DNA of 12,123 nt from Gammaproteobacteria bacterium (GTDB lineage Bacteria > Pseudomonadota > Gammaproteobacteria > GRL18): positions 1-12,123 of the forward strand of contig JAPVVU010000052.1 in NCBI GenBank assembly GCA_028571885.1, read 5' to 3'. Below are positions 1-6,308 of the stretch, piece by piece. The notes beneath the pieces are model-generated. The model did no database searches, had not been told where the DNA came from, and saw nothing but the letters and a program-made list of their open reading frames with translations. Position 1 is the stretch's first letter; the number at the start of each line of letters is the position of its first letter. The translations under genes and the position numbers were made by a program.

Positions 1-309
1 ATAGTATGGCTGTTGGTAACCGCCGCCATAATATGGCTGCTGATAACCACCACCACCGTAACCAGGACCATAACCACCGTAACCACGACCATAACCACCA
101 TAACGGTAATCATCATCATCATCATCAATCATGTCTTCCATTTCTTCCATCCAGTATCTTGGATCCCACTCATCATATGGGTTACAGCCAGGAATTTTAC
201 CATAAGGGCCATAACATTCATCGTTATCACCACCCCAGAACGCTGAAACATTTGTTGCCGCCCCAAGAACAAATGCTGAAAAAACTGATATTGCAATTAT
301 TTTTTTCAT
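1..309 (-). CDS. Sulfur globule protein-like secreted Gly/Tyr-rich protein (C-terminus cut by window edge)
   Basis: The first 103 codons are visible; the frame is still open at base 1, so the C-terminus is missing. The start is the ATG at 309-307, with an AGGGAG ribosome site just upstream. Residues 1-23 form a signal peptide (MKKIIA, hydrophobic core, then NVSA before FWGG). The mature part begins FWGG, has two cysteines (ECYGPYG and PGCNPY), an acidic stretch (DPRYWMEEMEDM) and six consecutive Asp (about residues 62-67). It ends in Gly-Tyr repeats (GGYGRGYGGYGPGYG) and a duplicated GGYQQPYY block. A signal peptide followed by an FWGG start and a Gly/Tyr-rich tail is typical of Sgp proteins, which coat sulfur globules in the periplasm of sulfur-oxidising gammaproteobacteria. 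The family call is from composition and layout, not an alignment. A generic Gly/Tyr-rich surface or structural protein is the alternative. It appears to be transcribed separately from the RND operon upstream. Confidence 0.62.
   Translation of the reverse strand, partial: MKKIIAISVFSAFVLGAATNVSAFWGGDNDECYGPYGKIPGCNPYDEWDPRYWMEEMEDMIDDDDDDYRYGGYGRGYGGYGPGYGGGGYQQPYYGGGYQQPYY
109..126 (-). repeat. GAT x6 trinucleotide run (poly-Asp) in the sulfur globule-like gene
   Basis: Six perfect ATC triplets on the plus strand read as six GAT (Asp) codons on the coding strand, between ATT (Ile) and TAC (Tyr). A uniform run of one codon can change length by polymerase slippage in whole-codon steps. Here that would alter an acidic patch just before the Gly/Tyr-rich tail. 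Confidence 0.9.
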
Positions 310-377
310 CTCTATCTCCCTACCCTATTTTTATTAACTCGAAAACAATAATGTGTTAAGTGACTATAACATTAAAC

Positions 378-399
378 AAAGGCACATTTCATTGCCTTT
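378..399. terminator. Stem-loop between HIT gene and sulfur globule-like gene (possible terminator)
   Basis: AAAGGCA and TGCCTTT form a perfect 7-bp stem around an 8-base loop. It lies about 50 bases past the HIT stop and 70 bases before the next start. On the plus strand it is followed by TCTT, and on the minus strand by GTTTAATG, so neither side has a strong U-tract. It would separate the RND operon from the downstream gene, but it is a weak terminator or a regulatory hairpin at best. Confidence 0.4.
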
Positions 400-451
400 T
401 CTTAAAAAAACAATAAAATCCACTCAATGTAAAACAGTATATCATAATATA

Positions 452-859
452 TCACAGTACTAATACTTTATTCAACCTCATTTTAATTCTGTCTGCTTCA
501 ATAGAATTATACATTTCTTTCTCAGTCGCACCCCAAACCACACCGGGCCAGTAAGCATCTGATTTGTAACGGCCAATAATATGAATATGCATTTGATTCA
601 CAATATTTCCAATGGCGGCCACATTCAATTTATCCGGCTTAAATTCACTTGCTACAAAATTTGATATTTGATTAATAACATTAAATACTTGAGTGTGCGT
701 TGCTTTATCTAATTCATAAAGTTCAGTTTTATCTGTTTTTGGTACCAGAATAAACCAGGGAACAAGTGCATTATTCATCAACAATATTAAAAATTGTTCA
801 GATTCTGACAAAATAAAACAATCATTTTTTAATCGTGGATCCAGTTCAAATTTTTTCAT
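452..859 (-). CDS. HIT-family nucleotide hydrolase
   Basis: This 135-residue cytoplasmic protein belongs to the histidine triad superfamily, whose members hydrolyse nucleotide phosphoanhydrides or phosphoramidates (Ap4A-type or AMP-linked substrates). The active-site segment is NQMHIHIIGR at residues 88-97. His91 and His93 are the last two of the triad, with His91 in the nucleophile position, and the first triad His is Gln89. A Gln-x-His-x-His form followed by a WPG-VWG segment (here YWPGVVWG, 103-110) is, from memory, normal for a proteobacterial subfamily, so it is not a damaged enzyme. The N-terminal LDPRLKND, the NN-x(4)-W-x-LVP segment and KLNVAAIGN also fit that subfamily. The start ATG is 10 bases after the RND stop, so it is the last gene of the efflux operon. 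The substrate is not predictable, and a link to efflux is only positional. Confidence 0.87.
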   Translation of the reverse strand: MKKFELDPRLKNDCFILSESEQFLILLMNNALVPWFILVPKTDKTELYELDKATHTQVFNVINQISNFVASEFKPDKLNVAAIGNIVNQMHIHIIGRYKSDAYWPGVVWGATEKEMYNSIEADRIKMRLNKVLVL

Positions 860-869
860 GTTACGTTTC

Positions 870-3800
870 TTAAGGGTTTGGGTTAGTTTCTAAAGCAATA
901 TCCTGGCTAAAAAATCCACGAATTTTAAAGTGTATTGATTCATGTATCGATAAAAAGACCGGGATAATAATCAGCACCAATACAGTCGCAAATGCCAGAC
1001 CATAAGCAATAGATACTGCCATTGGAATCAAAAACTGCGCTTGCAGTGAAGTTTCAAAAAGCAAGGGAGTCAAGCCGGCAATAGTTGTCAGCGAGGTTAA
1101 TAATACTGCACGCAAACGTTGTACGGACGCTTCAACCAGCGCATCATGAACCAGCATACCTTTGTCTCTCAGACGCTTGTAAAAGCTAACGAGGATAATT
1201 GAGTCATTCACAACGATACCTGATAAACCAAAAATACCAAAAAATGACAACAAAGTCAGATCAATACCCTGTATCCAGTGCCCCCAGATTGCACCAACCA
1301 GACCAAATGGAATAATTGACATAACTACCAGAGGCCAGCCATAAGAAGCAAAAACCCACGCCAGTACAATATAAATAATCGTCAGTCCGAGGATCCCTCC
1401 CCACTTCATATCCACCATAGTTTCTTTTTGATCAGCTGTACGTCCTTCGAAGCTATAATCCAACCAATATTTCTGTTTTAGTTCAGGCAATATTTTTTCT
1501 TCCAAAGAAGCAATGATATCATTCACATTATTAACATCCGGATTCACTTCCCCGGAAACTTCCAGAGCCAGTTCACCATCCGCATGACGCAACACTTCAA
1601 AACCCTGTCTGACAGTCCACTGTGCCACACTGGTCAGAGGTACAAATTCTCCTGCAGGTGTTCGAATATTAATACGCTGCAGGGTATTAATTTGCTCTCT
1701 TTCCTGTTTAGGCAGCTGGACACGCACTTCTACCTCATCAGCACCATCCTGAAAAATCTGCACCAGATTACCATCAAACGCAGTGCGTAACTGCCGCCCG
1801 ATATCAGTCACTGTTAAACCCAGAATTTCACCCACGGGTCTAAGCTGATAGATCAATTGTTCCTTACCATAAGGCATATCATCATCAACACCATAAACGC
1901 CATCGATACTTCTTAATGCCTGAGTTAATTCGGTCGCTGCCAGTTTCAATTGTTCATTATTGGAACCATTAAGACGAATGGCTATATCACTTCCCTGAGG
2001 ACCTGTTTTACGCGATACAATGGTCAGATTATCCATACCAGCTACATCATCTAGTTTGTCTTTCCAATGTTTAATAAATTGTGTATTACGGACACTACGA
2101 TGATCAGGCTCAACTAACTGCACAAAAATAGCACCTAATTGATCACCTTTTTTTCTAGAACTGCCGCCACTGAAGGAACTACCGCTAATAGTCACTGCCA
2201 TATCAACAATATTACCACCGAGTTCCTCACTGGTTTCATTGAGTTTATCTTCCATATGTTTGAGATAGGCTTGTGTCTGCTCTCGTGATGTGCCTGAAAC
2301 AAAACTGACATTAGCATAAACAATTTGTGCTTCCGGGGAGGGAAAAAAAGTAAAATTAATCCGTCCTCCGGCAACCAGCCCCACAGTCATAATCAAGCTG
2401 GAAAAAACCAAAGCAACAGTAATAGCACGATGCTTCAAAGACCAGCTGATCACTCGACGAAATTTGTTTTGGCGAAATGAGTCAAAGGCATCATCCAGGC
2501 GAACGCGAAGACTCCGACGTTCTTTTTTGTTATCCCCATCAATACCTTTTATGTCTTGATTAAGTATAAATTGATCATTCTTCACGTGAGTTCGTTTTAT
2601 ATGAGAGAAGGCATTACGTAAATGTCCCGGCAAAACAAAAAAACTTTCCACCAGTGAAGCCAGAATGACGCAGATAACAATCAAGGGAATATCAAACAAT
2701 ATATTTCCCATAATGCCGCCAATCATCATTAAAGGTAAAAAAGCAGCAATGGTCGTTAATGAGGAGGCAATGACTGGTACAAACATTCTTTTTGCCCCGC
2801 CTTCGGCCGCCATCAGCGGTGCTTCACCTGCCTGATAATGTGACAGCGCATCCTCGCCCACCACAATCGCATCATCGACAATAATCCCCAGTGCCATAAT
2901 CAGTCCAAACAGACTGATCATATTAATCGTACCACCCGCCAGGTAAAGAATGGCCAGAGTGGCCATAAAAGAAACTGGAATGCCCAATGCAACCCAGAAT
3001 GCCACACGGGCATTTAAAAACAGATAGAGGATAAGCACCACCAGAACCAGTCCTCCGCCCCCATTTTTAACCAGCAGATAAATTCGGTCACGGATCATTT
3101 GCCAGCTGGCATCAAAGACTTCTATCTTAATATTGGGCGGCAGAGTCGCCTGCGTTTCAAGCAGCCACTCTTGCAGTATTTCAGCGGCTTTAAGTGCATG
3201 CCCGTCTTCTGTTCGCTGCAAAGCTAATTCAACAACGGGCTGACCATACTTATAACGTAAAACACCTTCATCATCAGGCTGACGTTTAATTGTAGCCACA
3301 TCGCCTAAACGAACAAAATCGGTGCTGTTCGCCACAACGGGGATACGGGAAAATTCCATCTCACTTCGAGCCTGTTCCAGACTGCGTAACTCTTTGGCAT
3401 TATGTCTATTGCCAAGAGTTCCTGCGGGGACATCCTGGCTAAAAGTATTAATACGGGTGCTGATTTCATCCAGAGTCAGCTCAAGATATTGTAATTGTTC
3501 AATGGGAATTTCAATACTGACTTCTTCATCAGGCAAACCATTAATTTCTACTTTATCAATGCCCCGCTTGCTCAGCTCGCGTTCAAATTTATTTGCCAGA
3601 ATTCTCAGTTCACGTAAATCGTCAGTACCAGAGATAAGAAGTTTGGCCACACCTTCATAACGCACCAGATTTTCAATGGGAATTTCAATGCTGATTTCTT
3701 CATCAGGCAAGCCATTGATTTCTACCTTGTCAATTCCTTTGCGGGTCAATTCTCTTTCAAACTGATTAGCCAGCATTCTAAGTTCACGTAAATCCATTTC

Positions 3801-4244
3801 TTGTGAAGGATCGCCACCGGACAAAATAATTTTGGCCACACCTTCATACCGGGTCAAAGTTTCAACCTGTGGTTTTTCTGCATCCTTGGGTAAATTTCGA
3901 AATTCATCTACCTTTTGTTTGACTTTATCCAAAGCCAGGATCATGTTGCTGCCGTCATTAAACTCCAATACTATGGATGAGACATCCTGTGCTGAAGTTG
4001 ATGTCATATTTTTTACGTTATCAACTGATTTAAGTGCCTGCTCCAAAGGAATGGTGATCCCATCCTCAATATCTTCAGCACTTGCGCCACTCCAGATCAC
4101 ACGCACACTGATACGATCCAGCTCAAAGGTAGGAAAAAATTGTATATTAAGTTTAGACAGTGCGAAGACACCAGAGAGGATCATCATCATCATCAATAGA
4201 TTGGAGGCAACCTTATGATGGGCAAAAATGGCTAGTATTTTCAT
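870..4244 (-). CDS. RND-family efflux transporter, inner-membrane permease, with a duplicated porter segment
   Basis: This 1124-residue AcrB-like proton-driven exporter would sit in the inner membrane and work with the adaptor encoded just upstream. The first membrane helix is about residues 12-33, followed by a periplasmic porter region and a helix bundle at about 393-540. A charged cytoplasmic loop (548-600), a helix at 605-626, a second porter region and a final bundle (945-1105) complete the usual two-fold layout. The TM4 motif GIIVDDAIVVGED has the paired acids Asp457-Asp458 of the proton relay. TM10 reads GIVVNDSIILVSF, so the Lys of AcrB is replaced by Asn-Asp, as in one large RND subfamily. 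The start ATG overlaps the adaptor stop by 4 bases (ATGA), implying coupled translation. Residues 132-193 and 195-251 are tandem copies of one beta-alpha-beta porter segment, which is odd for the family. The exported substrate is unknown, and no outer-membrane channel gene is in view. Confidence 0.95.
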   Translation of the reverse strand: MKILAIFAHHKVASNLLMMMMILSGVFALSKLNIQFFPTFELDRISVRVIWSGASAEDIEDGITIPLEQALKSVDNVKNMTSTSAQDVSSIVLEFNDGSNMILALDKVKQKVDEFRNLPKDAEKPQVETLTRYEGVAKIILSGGDPSQEMDLRELRMLANQFERELTRKGIDKVEINGLPDEEISIEIPIENLVRYEGVAKLLISGTDDLRELRILANKFERELSKRGIDKVEINGLPDEEVSIEIPIEQLQYLELTLDEISTRINTFSQDVPAGTLGNRHNAKELRSLEQARSEMEFSRIPVVANSTDFVRLGDVATIKRQPDDEGVLRYKYGQPVVELALQRTEDGHALKAAEILQEWLLETQATLPPNIKIEVFDASWQMIRDRIYLLVKNGGGGLVLVVLILYLFLNARVAFWVALGIPVSFMATLAILYLAGGTINMISLFGLIMALGIIVDDAIVVGEDALSHYQAGEAPLMAAEGGAKRMFVPVIASSLTTIAAFLPLMMIGGIMGNILFDIPLIVICVILASLVESFFVLPGHLRNAFSHIKRTHVKNDQFILNQDIKGIDGDNKKERRSLRVRLDDAFDSFRQNKFRRVISWSLKHRAITVALVFSSLIMTVGLVAGGRINFTFFPSPEAQIVYANVSFVSGTSREQTQAYLKHMEDKLNETSEELGGNIVDMAVTISGSSFSGGSSRKKGDQLGAIFVQLVEPDHRSVRNTQFIKHWKDKLDDVAGMDNLTIVSRKTGPQGSDIAIRLNGSNNEQLKLAATELTQALRSIDGVYGVDDDMPYGKEQLIYQLRPVGEILGLTVTDIGRQLRTAFDGNLVQIFQDGADEVEVRVQLPKQEREQINTLQRINIRTPAGEFVPLTSVAQWTVRQGFEVLRHADGELALEVSGEVNPDVNNVNDIIASLEEKILPELKQKYWLDYSFEGRTADQKETMVDMKWGGILGLTIIYIVLAWVFASYGWPLVVMSIIPFGLVGAIWGHWIQGIDLTLLSFFGIFGLSGIVVNDSIILVSFYKRLRDKGMLVHDALVEASVQRLRAVLLTSLTTIAGLTPLLFETSLQAQFLIPMAVSIAYGLAFATVLVLIIIPVFLSIHESIHFKIRGFFSQDIALETNPNP
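3492..3662 (-). repeat. RND porter duplication, copy 2 (residues 195-251)
   Basis: This is the second copy of the in-frame duplication, from RYEGVAK to IPIEQL. It continues into QYLELTLDEIS, the context expected for the single segment in ordinary RND proteins. It matches copy 1 at about 45 of 57 aligned residues, with nearly all changes conservative, and lacks five residues of copy 1 after the SG turn. Confidence 0.9.
3666..3851 (-). repeat. RND porter duplication, copy 1 (residues 132-193)
   Basis: This is the first copy, from RYEGVAK to IPIENL, offset 189 bases (63 codons) from copy 2. Shared blocks include RYEGVAK, DLREL, FEREL, GIDKVEINGLPDEE and SIEIPIE. The DNA has identical islands of about 14-18 bases separated by many third-position differences. 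The copies are therefore not a fresh duplication or a simple assembly error. Confidence 0.9.
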
Positions 4245-5539
4245 TCTTTAATGCTTTCTTTAACTCTTTCATCGACGACAACATCCACTTTCAACCCTGT
4301 AAAAGCATTGGGCAGATGGGTAGTAAGAATGCTGTCACCCGACTTCAACTCATCACTCTCAACCAAAAGTTCAGGCTCTTGAGTAAGTGTTTGAGAATCG
4401 ACAATACTACCTTCGCTATAATATTCTCCGATGGTTTTAACTTTGATTGCCTGCAGACGATTATCTTTAATTTGATATAATCGATCACTACCATACATAG
4501 CCTGATAGGGTACTTTAATCATATTATCCCGAGCAGGTCTTTGCAGACGCACGACAACAATCGCCCCCATTCGAAAATTAACCTGCTCAGCCGTTATAGT
4601 AAAAATGGCGTCAACCCCACTGGCCTGAGCTTCACCTGAAATACGCGCCAGAAGTAGCGGTACCTGTTGACTGCCGCTCTCCTGACTGCCGCTGCTGGCA
4701 TCACCTTTAAGAACAGAACCTTCACGGATGCTTTGCTGAATTTCTGCTAACACACTCACGGGTAATTTAGCTCGAATTTCCAGGTGTTCCATAGAATAAA
4801 AACTGAGTAATTTTTCATTATTATTAACGCGATCACCCTGCGCAACATTCACTTTGGCTACCACACCGGAAAAAGGCGCAACTATCTGGCTTCGCTCCAA
4901 TGCCAAACGAGCTTGTAATAAATCCGCTTCGGCCTGCATCAGTCGCGCTTCTAACTGTTCCTGACGAGATTGATGCTCATCCACTGAAAACTGACTGGCA
5001 TTGTAGGATAAACGCTGTTTTTCAACCTGCTGCATAGCTTTCTCGGTTTCAGAAATAGAACCAAGATTTTGCCGCTTAACTTTTTCTGCCCGAGCCAGTG
5101 CTTTCTCACTCAAACGAAGTAACTTCTTTTCATTTTTCAATGATTCAAGGTTTATTTTATGTCGTAATTGATCACTTTCAATCAATGCTTTAAGCTCCTT
5201 CACCTTAGCCTGAGTCCGCATTAGGCGTGGTTCAAAGTCAGCTTGGTCAAGACTGAGCATTAATTGTCCTTTGTCAATATATTCACCCTCTTTCACCAAA
5301 ACCTTTGCTACTTGACAGGCTGCCGGTGCGGCGGCATTTAATAATTCTGAAGTTTCCACTCTGCCATACAAAGTAATGACTGGAGACAGCTTTTGTTTTT
5401 CAACAATGCTCTGCTCTACCCGCCAGACATGCTCATTGGTTTCAATTTCAGGTGATTCTTTTTTTGTTGCAAGCATCATTTTAAAAAAAACAATGGCAAG
5501 AATTAAAATAATAAGCGGTATAATAAATTTTTTTAGCAT
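4241..5539 (-). CDS. RND efflux periplasmic adaptor subunit (membrane fusion protein)
   Basis: This 432-residue AcrA/HlyD-type adaptor links the inner-membrane RND pump to an outer-membrane channel. Residues 1-22 are a hydrophobic anchor (LKKFIIPLIILILAIVFF) with no lipobox Cys, so it is probably held by this helix rather than by lipid. The first half of the lipoyl/barrel-sandwich domain is about 66-100 (CQVAKVLVKEGEYIDKGQ). A Lys/Glu/Gln-rich alpha hairpin covers about 102-215, and the second lipoyl half follows (IVAPFSGVVAKVNVAQGDRV, 218-238). Beta-barrel and membrane-proximal domains make up the rest. Around residues 283-292 a five-residue unit is repeated (SGSQE, SGSQQ). The ribosome site is weak, but the gene lies 28 bases after the DUF523 stop and overlaps the RND start, so it sits inside one operon. 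Later Met residues would delete the anchor and were not chosen. Confidence 0.93.
   Translation of the reverse strand: MLKKFIIPLIILILAIVFFKMMLATKKESPEIETNEHVWRVEQSIVEKQKLSPVITLYGRVETSELLNAAAPAACQVAKVLVKEGEYIDKGQLMLSLDQADFEPRLMRTQAKVKELKALIESDQLRHKINLESLKNEKKLLRLSEKALARAEKVKRQNLGSISETEKAMQQVEKQRLSYNASQFSVDEHQSRQEQLEARLMQAEADLLQARLALERSQIVAPFSGVVAKVNVAQGDRVNNNEKLLSFYSMEHLEIRAKLPVSVLAEIQQSIREGSVLKGDASSGSQESGSQQVPLLLARISGEAQASGVDAIFTITAEQVNFRMGAIVVVRLQRPARDNMIKVPYQAMYGSDRLYQIKDNRLQAIKVKTIGEYYSEGSIVDSQTLTQEPELLVESDELKSGDSILTTHLPNAFTGLKVDVVVDERVKESIKE
4668..4693 (-). repeat. 15-base in-frame tandem repeat in the adaptor gene
   Basis: The 11-base string TGACTGCCGCT occurs at 4668-4678 and again at 4683-4693, exactly 15 bases apart. 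It encodes SGSQE then SGSQQ in a polar loop between the barrel strands of the adaptor. With only two units it is a small, recent-looking slippage duplication. Confidence 0.8.
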
Positions 5540-5567
5540 TGGTTGTTTTTATCAGTTTTTTAGGTGT

Positions 5568-6122
5568 TTAATTTTCAAGTGTTTGTATAAATTTTAAACA
5601 GGCATCTTCAGTAGACAGCTGAATCTCCTCAATTATCGGCAACTCTGGCTTAAATACCAATAAACTTTGCACAAAAATTCCTGAAGTGAATTCTATTTGT
5701 TTATAGGAGATTTTAGTGTCAATTTCAGAAAAACGTCCTTTTTCAGTAAACATTTCAAACAGGGGCGTTGACTGAAAGCCACAACTAGGTGACTTTGACT
5801 TAACAATAAAACCTTTTATATCAGGATATTGTTGCAAAAATATCTCAGCGTATGAGGTTAATGGTTCCGTGACATCCAGTCTGTGATTTTCGACACCAAG
5901 AACTTGAATTTGTTCGTTGTTATCTCTCACAAGCTGAATTTTTGGCCTTGGTACACTCAATCCAATAGCAACCTCAGGACAAAAAGGCACCAGCTCAACT
6001 TTATCAGAAAACTGATTCAAAAAGATATCCACTAGCAACGAATGTTTCTTTTCTCTACCATCGTATCGAACTCGATGTCCCAGCAAACAGGCGCTCACTG
6101 CAATTTTGGGTTTATTTATCAT
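5568..6122 (-). CDS. DUF523 protein, TudS (thiouracil desulfidase)-like, predicted [4Fe-4S] protein
   Basis: This 184-residue soluble protein is of the short, single-domain DUF523 type; in other proteins the domain is fused to DUF1722. The family signatures are VSACLLGHRVRYDG (9-22), VPFCPEV (45-51), PRPKIQLV (58-65) and VKSKSPSCGF (107-116), plus a TSGIFVQ segment near 147. Cys12, Cys48 and Cys114 are the three conserved cysteines. In the characterised member TudS they hold a [4Fe-4S] cluster whose open iron takes sulfur from 2-thiouracil. All three are present here, so the cluster site looks intact. Whether this protein acts on thiouracil, another thiolated compound, or something else is not known. 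It starts the minus-strand operon with the RND genes. The ATG at 6122-6120 has only a weak ribosome site, and no better start is upstream. Confidence 0.9.
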   Translation of the reverse strand: MINKPKIAVSACLLGHRVRYDGREKKHSLLVDIFLNQFSDKVELVPFCPEVAIGLSVPRPKIQLVRDNNEQIQVLGVENHRLDVTEPLTSYAEIFLQQYPDIKGFIVKSKSPSCGFQSTPLFEMFTEKGRFSEIDTKISYKQIEFTSGIFVQSLLVFKPELPIIEEIQLSTEDACLKFIQTLEN

Positions 6123-6220
6123 TATTTAAATCAACTAAAGCTTTTATTGGTTGAGGTATCTTAAATTGGCTAAGGGCTATTAATGGGCTGAAGGCTCTAA
6201 ATTAATACTAAACCGGCACC

Positions 6221-6238
6221 TAAACAAGCTTTTGTTTA
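6221..6238. promoter_or_regulatory. 18-base dyad, operator-like, in the divergent purT/DUF523 region
   Basis: TAAACAA, GCTT, TTGTTTA is a perfect 7-bp inverted repeat with a 4-base centre, in the 186-base gap between divergent genes. It overlaps the candidate purT -35 box and offers a TTGTTT on both strands, so a bound dimer could control both directions. It does not match the E. coli PurR operator well. Confidence 0.4.
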
Positions 6239-6259
6239 ATCATATCCTATTAATATGAT
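6232..6259 (+). promoter_or_regulatory. Candidate sigma-70 promoter for purT
   Basis: TTGTTT (6232-6237) and TATGAT (6254-6259) are 16 bases apart. They lie about 50 bases upstream of the purT ATG, within AT-rich DNA. Such boxes are easy to find by chance in AT-rich sequence. Confidence 0.4.
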
Positions 6260-6308
6260 AATATTTGACCTCTTTTATCCATAATCATCAATAAAACAGG
6301 ACTTCAGC

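Noticed and set aside
6..359. Long plus-strand reading frames rich in His/Asn or Thr/Ile over the left end
   Set aside because: They are antisense shadows of the Gly/Tyr/Asp repeats of the minus-strand globule-like gene, which has a signal peptide and a ribosome site; the plus frames have neither.
530..600. HIT protein as a degraded enzyme because the first triad His is Gln
   Set aside because: The Q-x-H-x-H form, with the following WPG-VWG segment, fits a normal proteobacterial HIT subfamily; the nucleophile His is present.
3322..4480. Plus-strand frames of 106-128 codons opposite the RND and adaptor genes
   Set aside because: Their composition is Ser/Leu-rich with no motif, and they lie fully antisense to two well-supported proteins.
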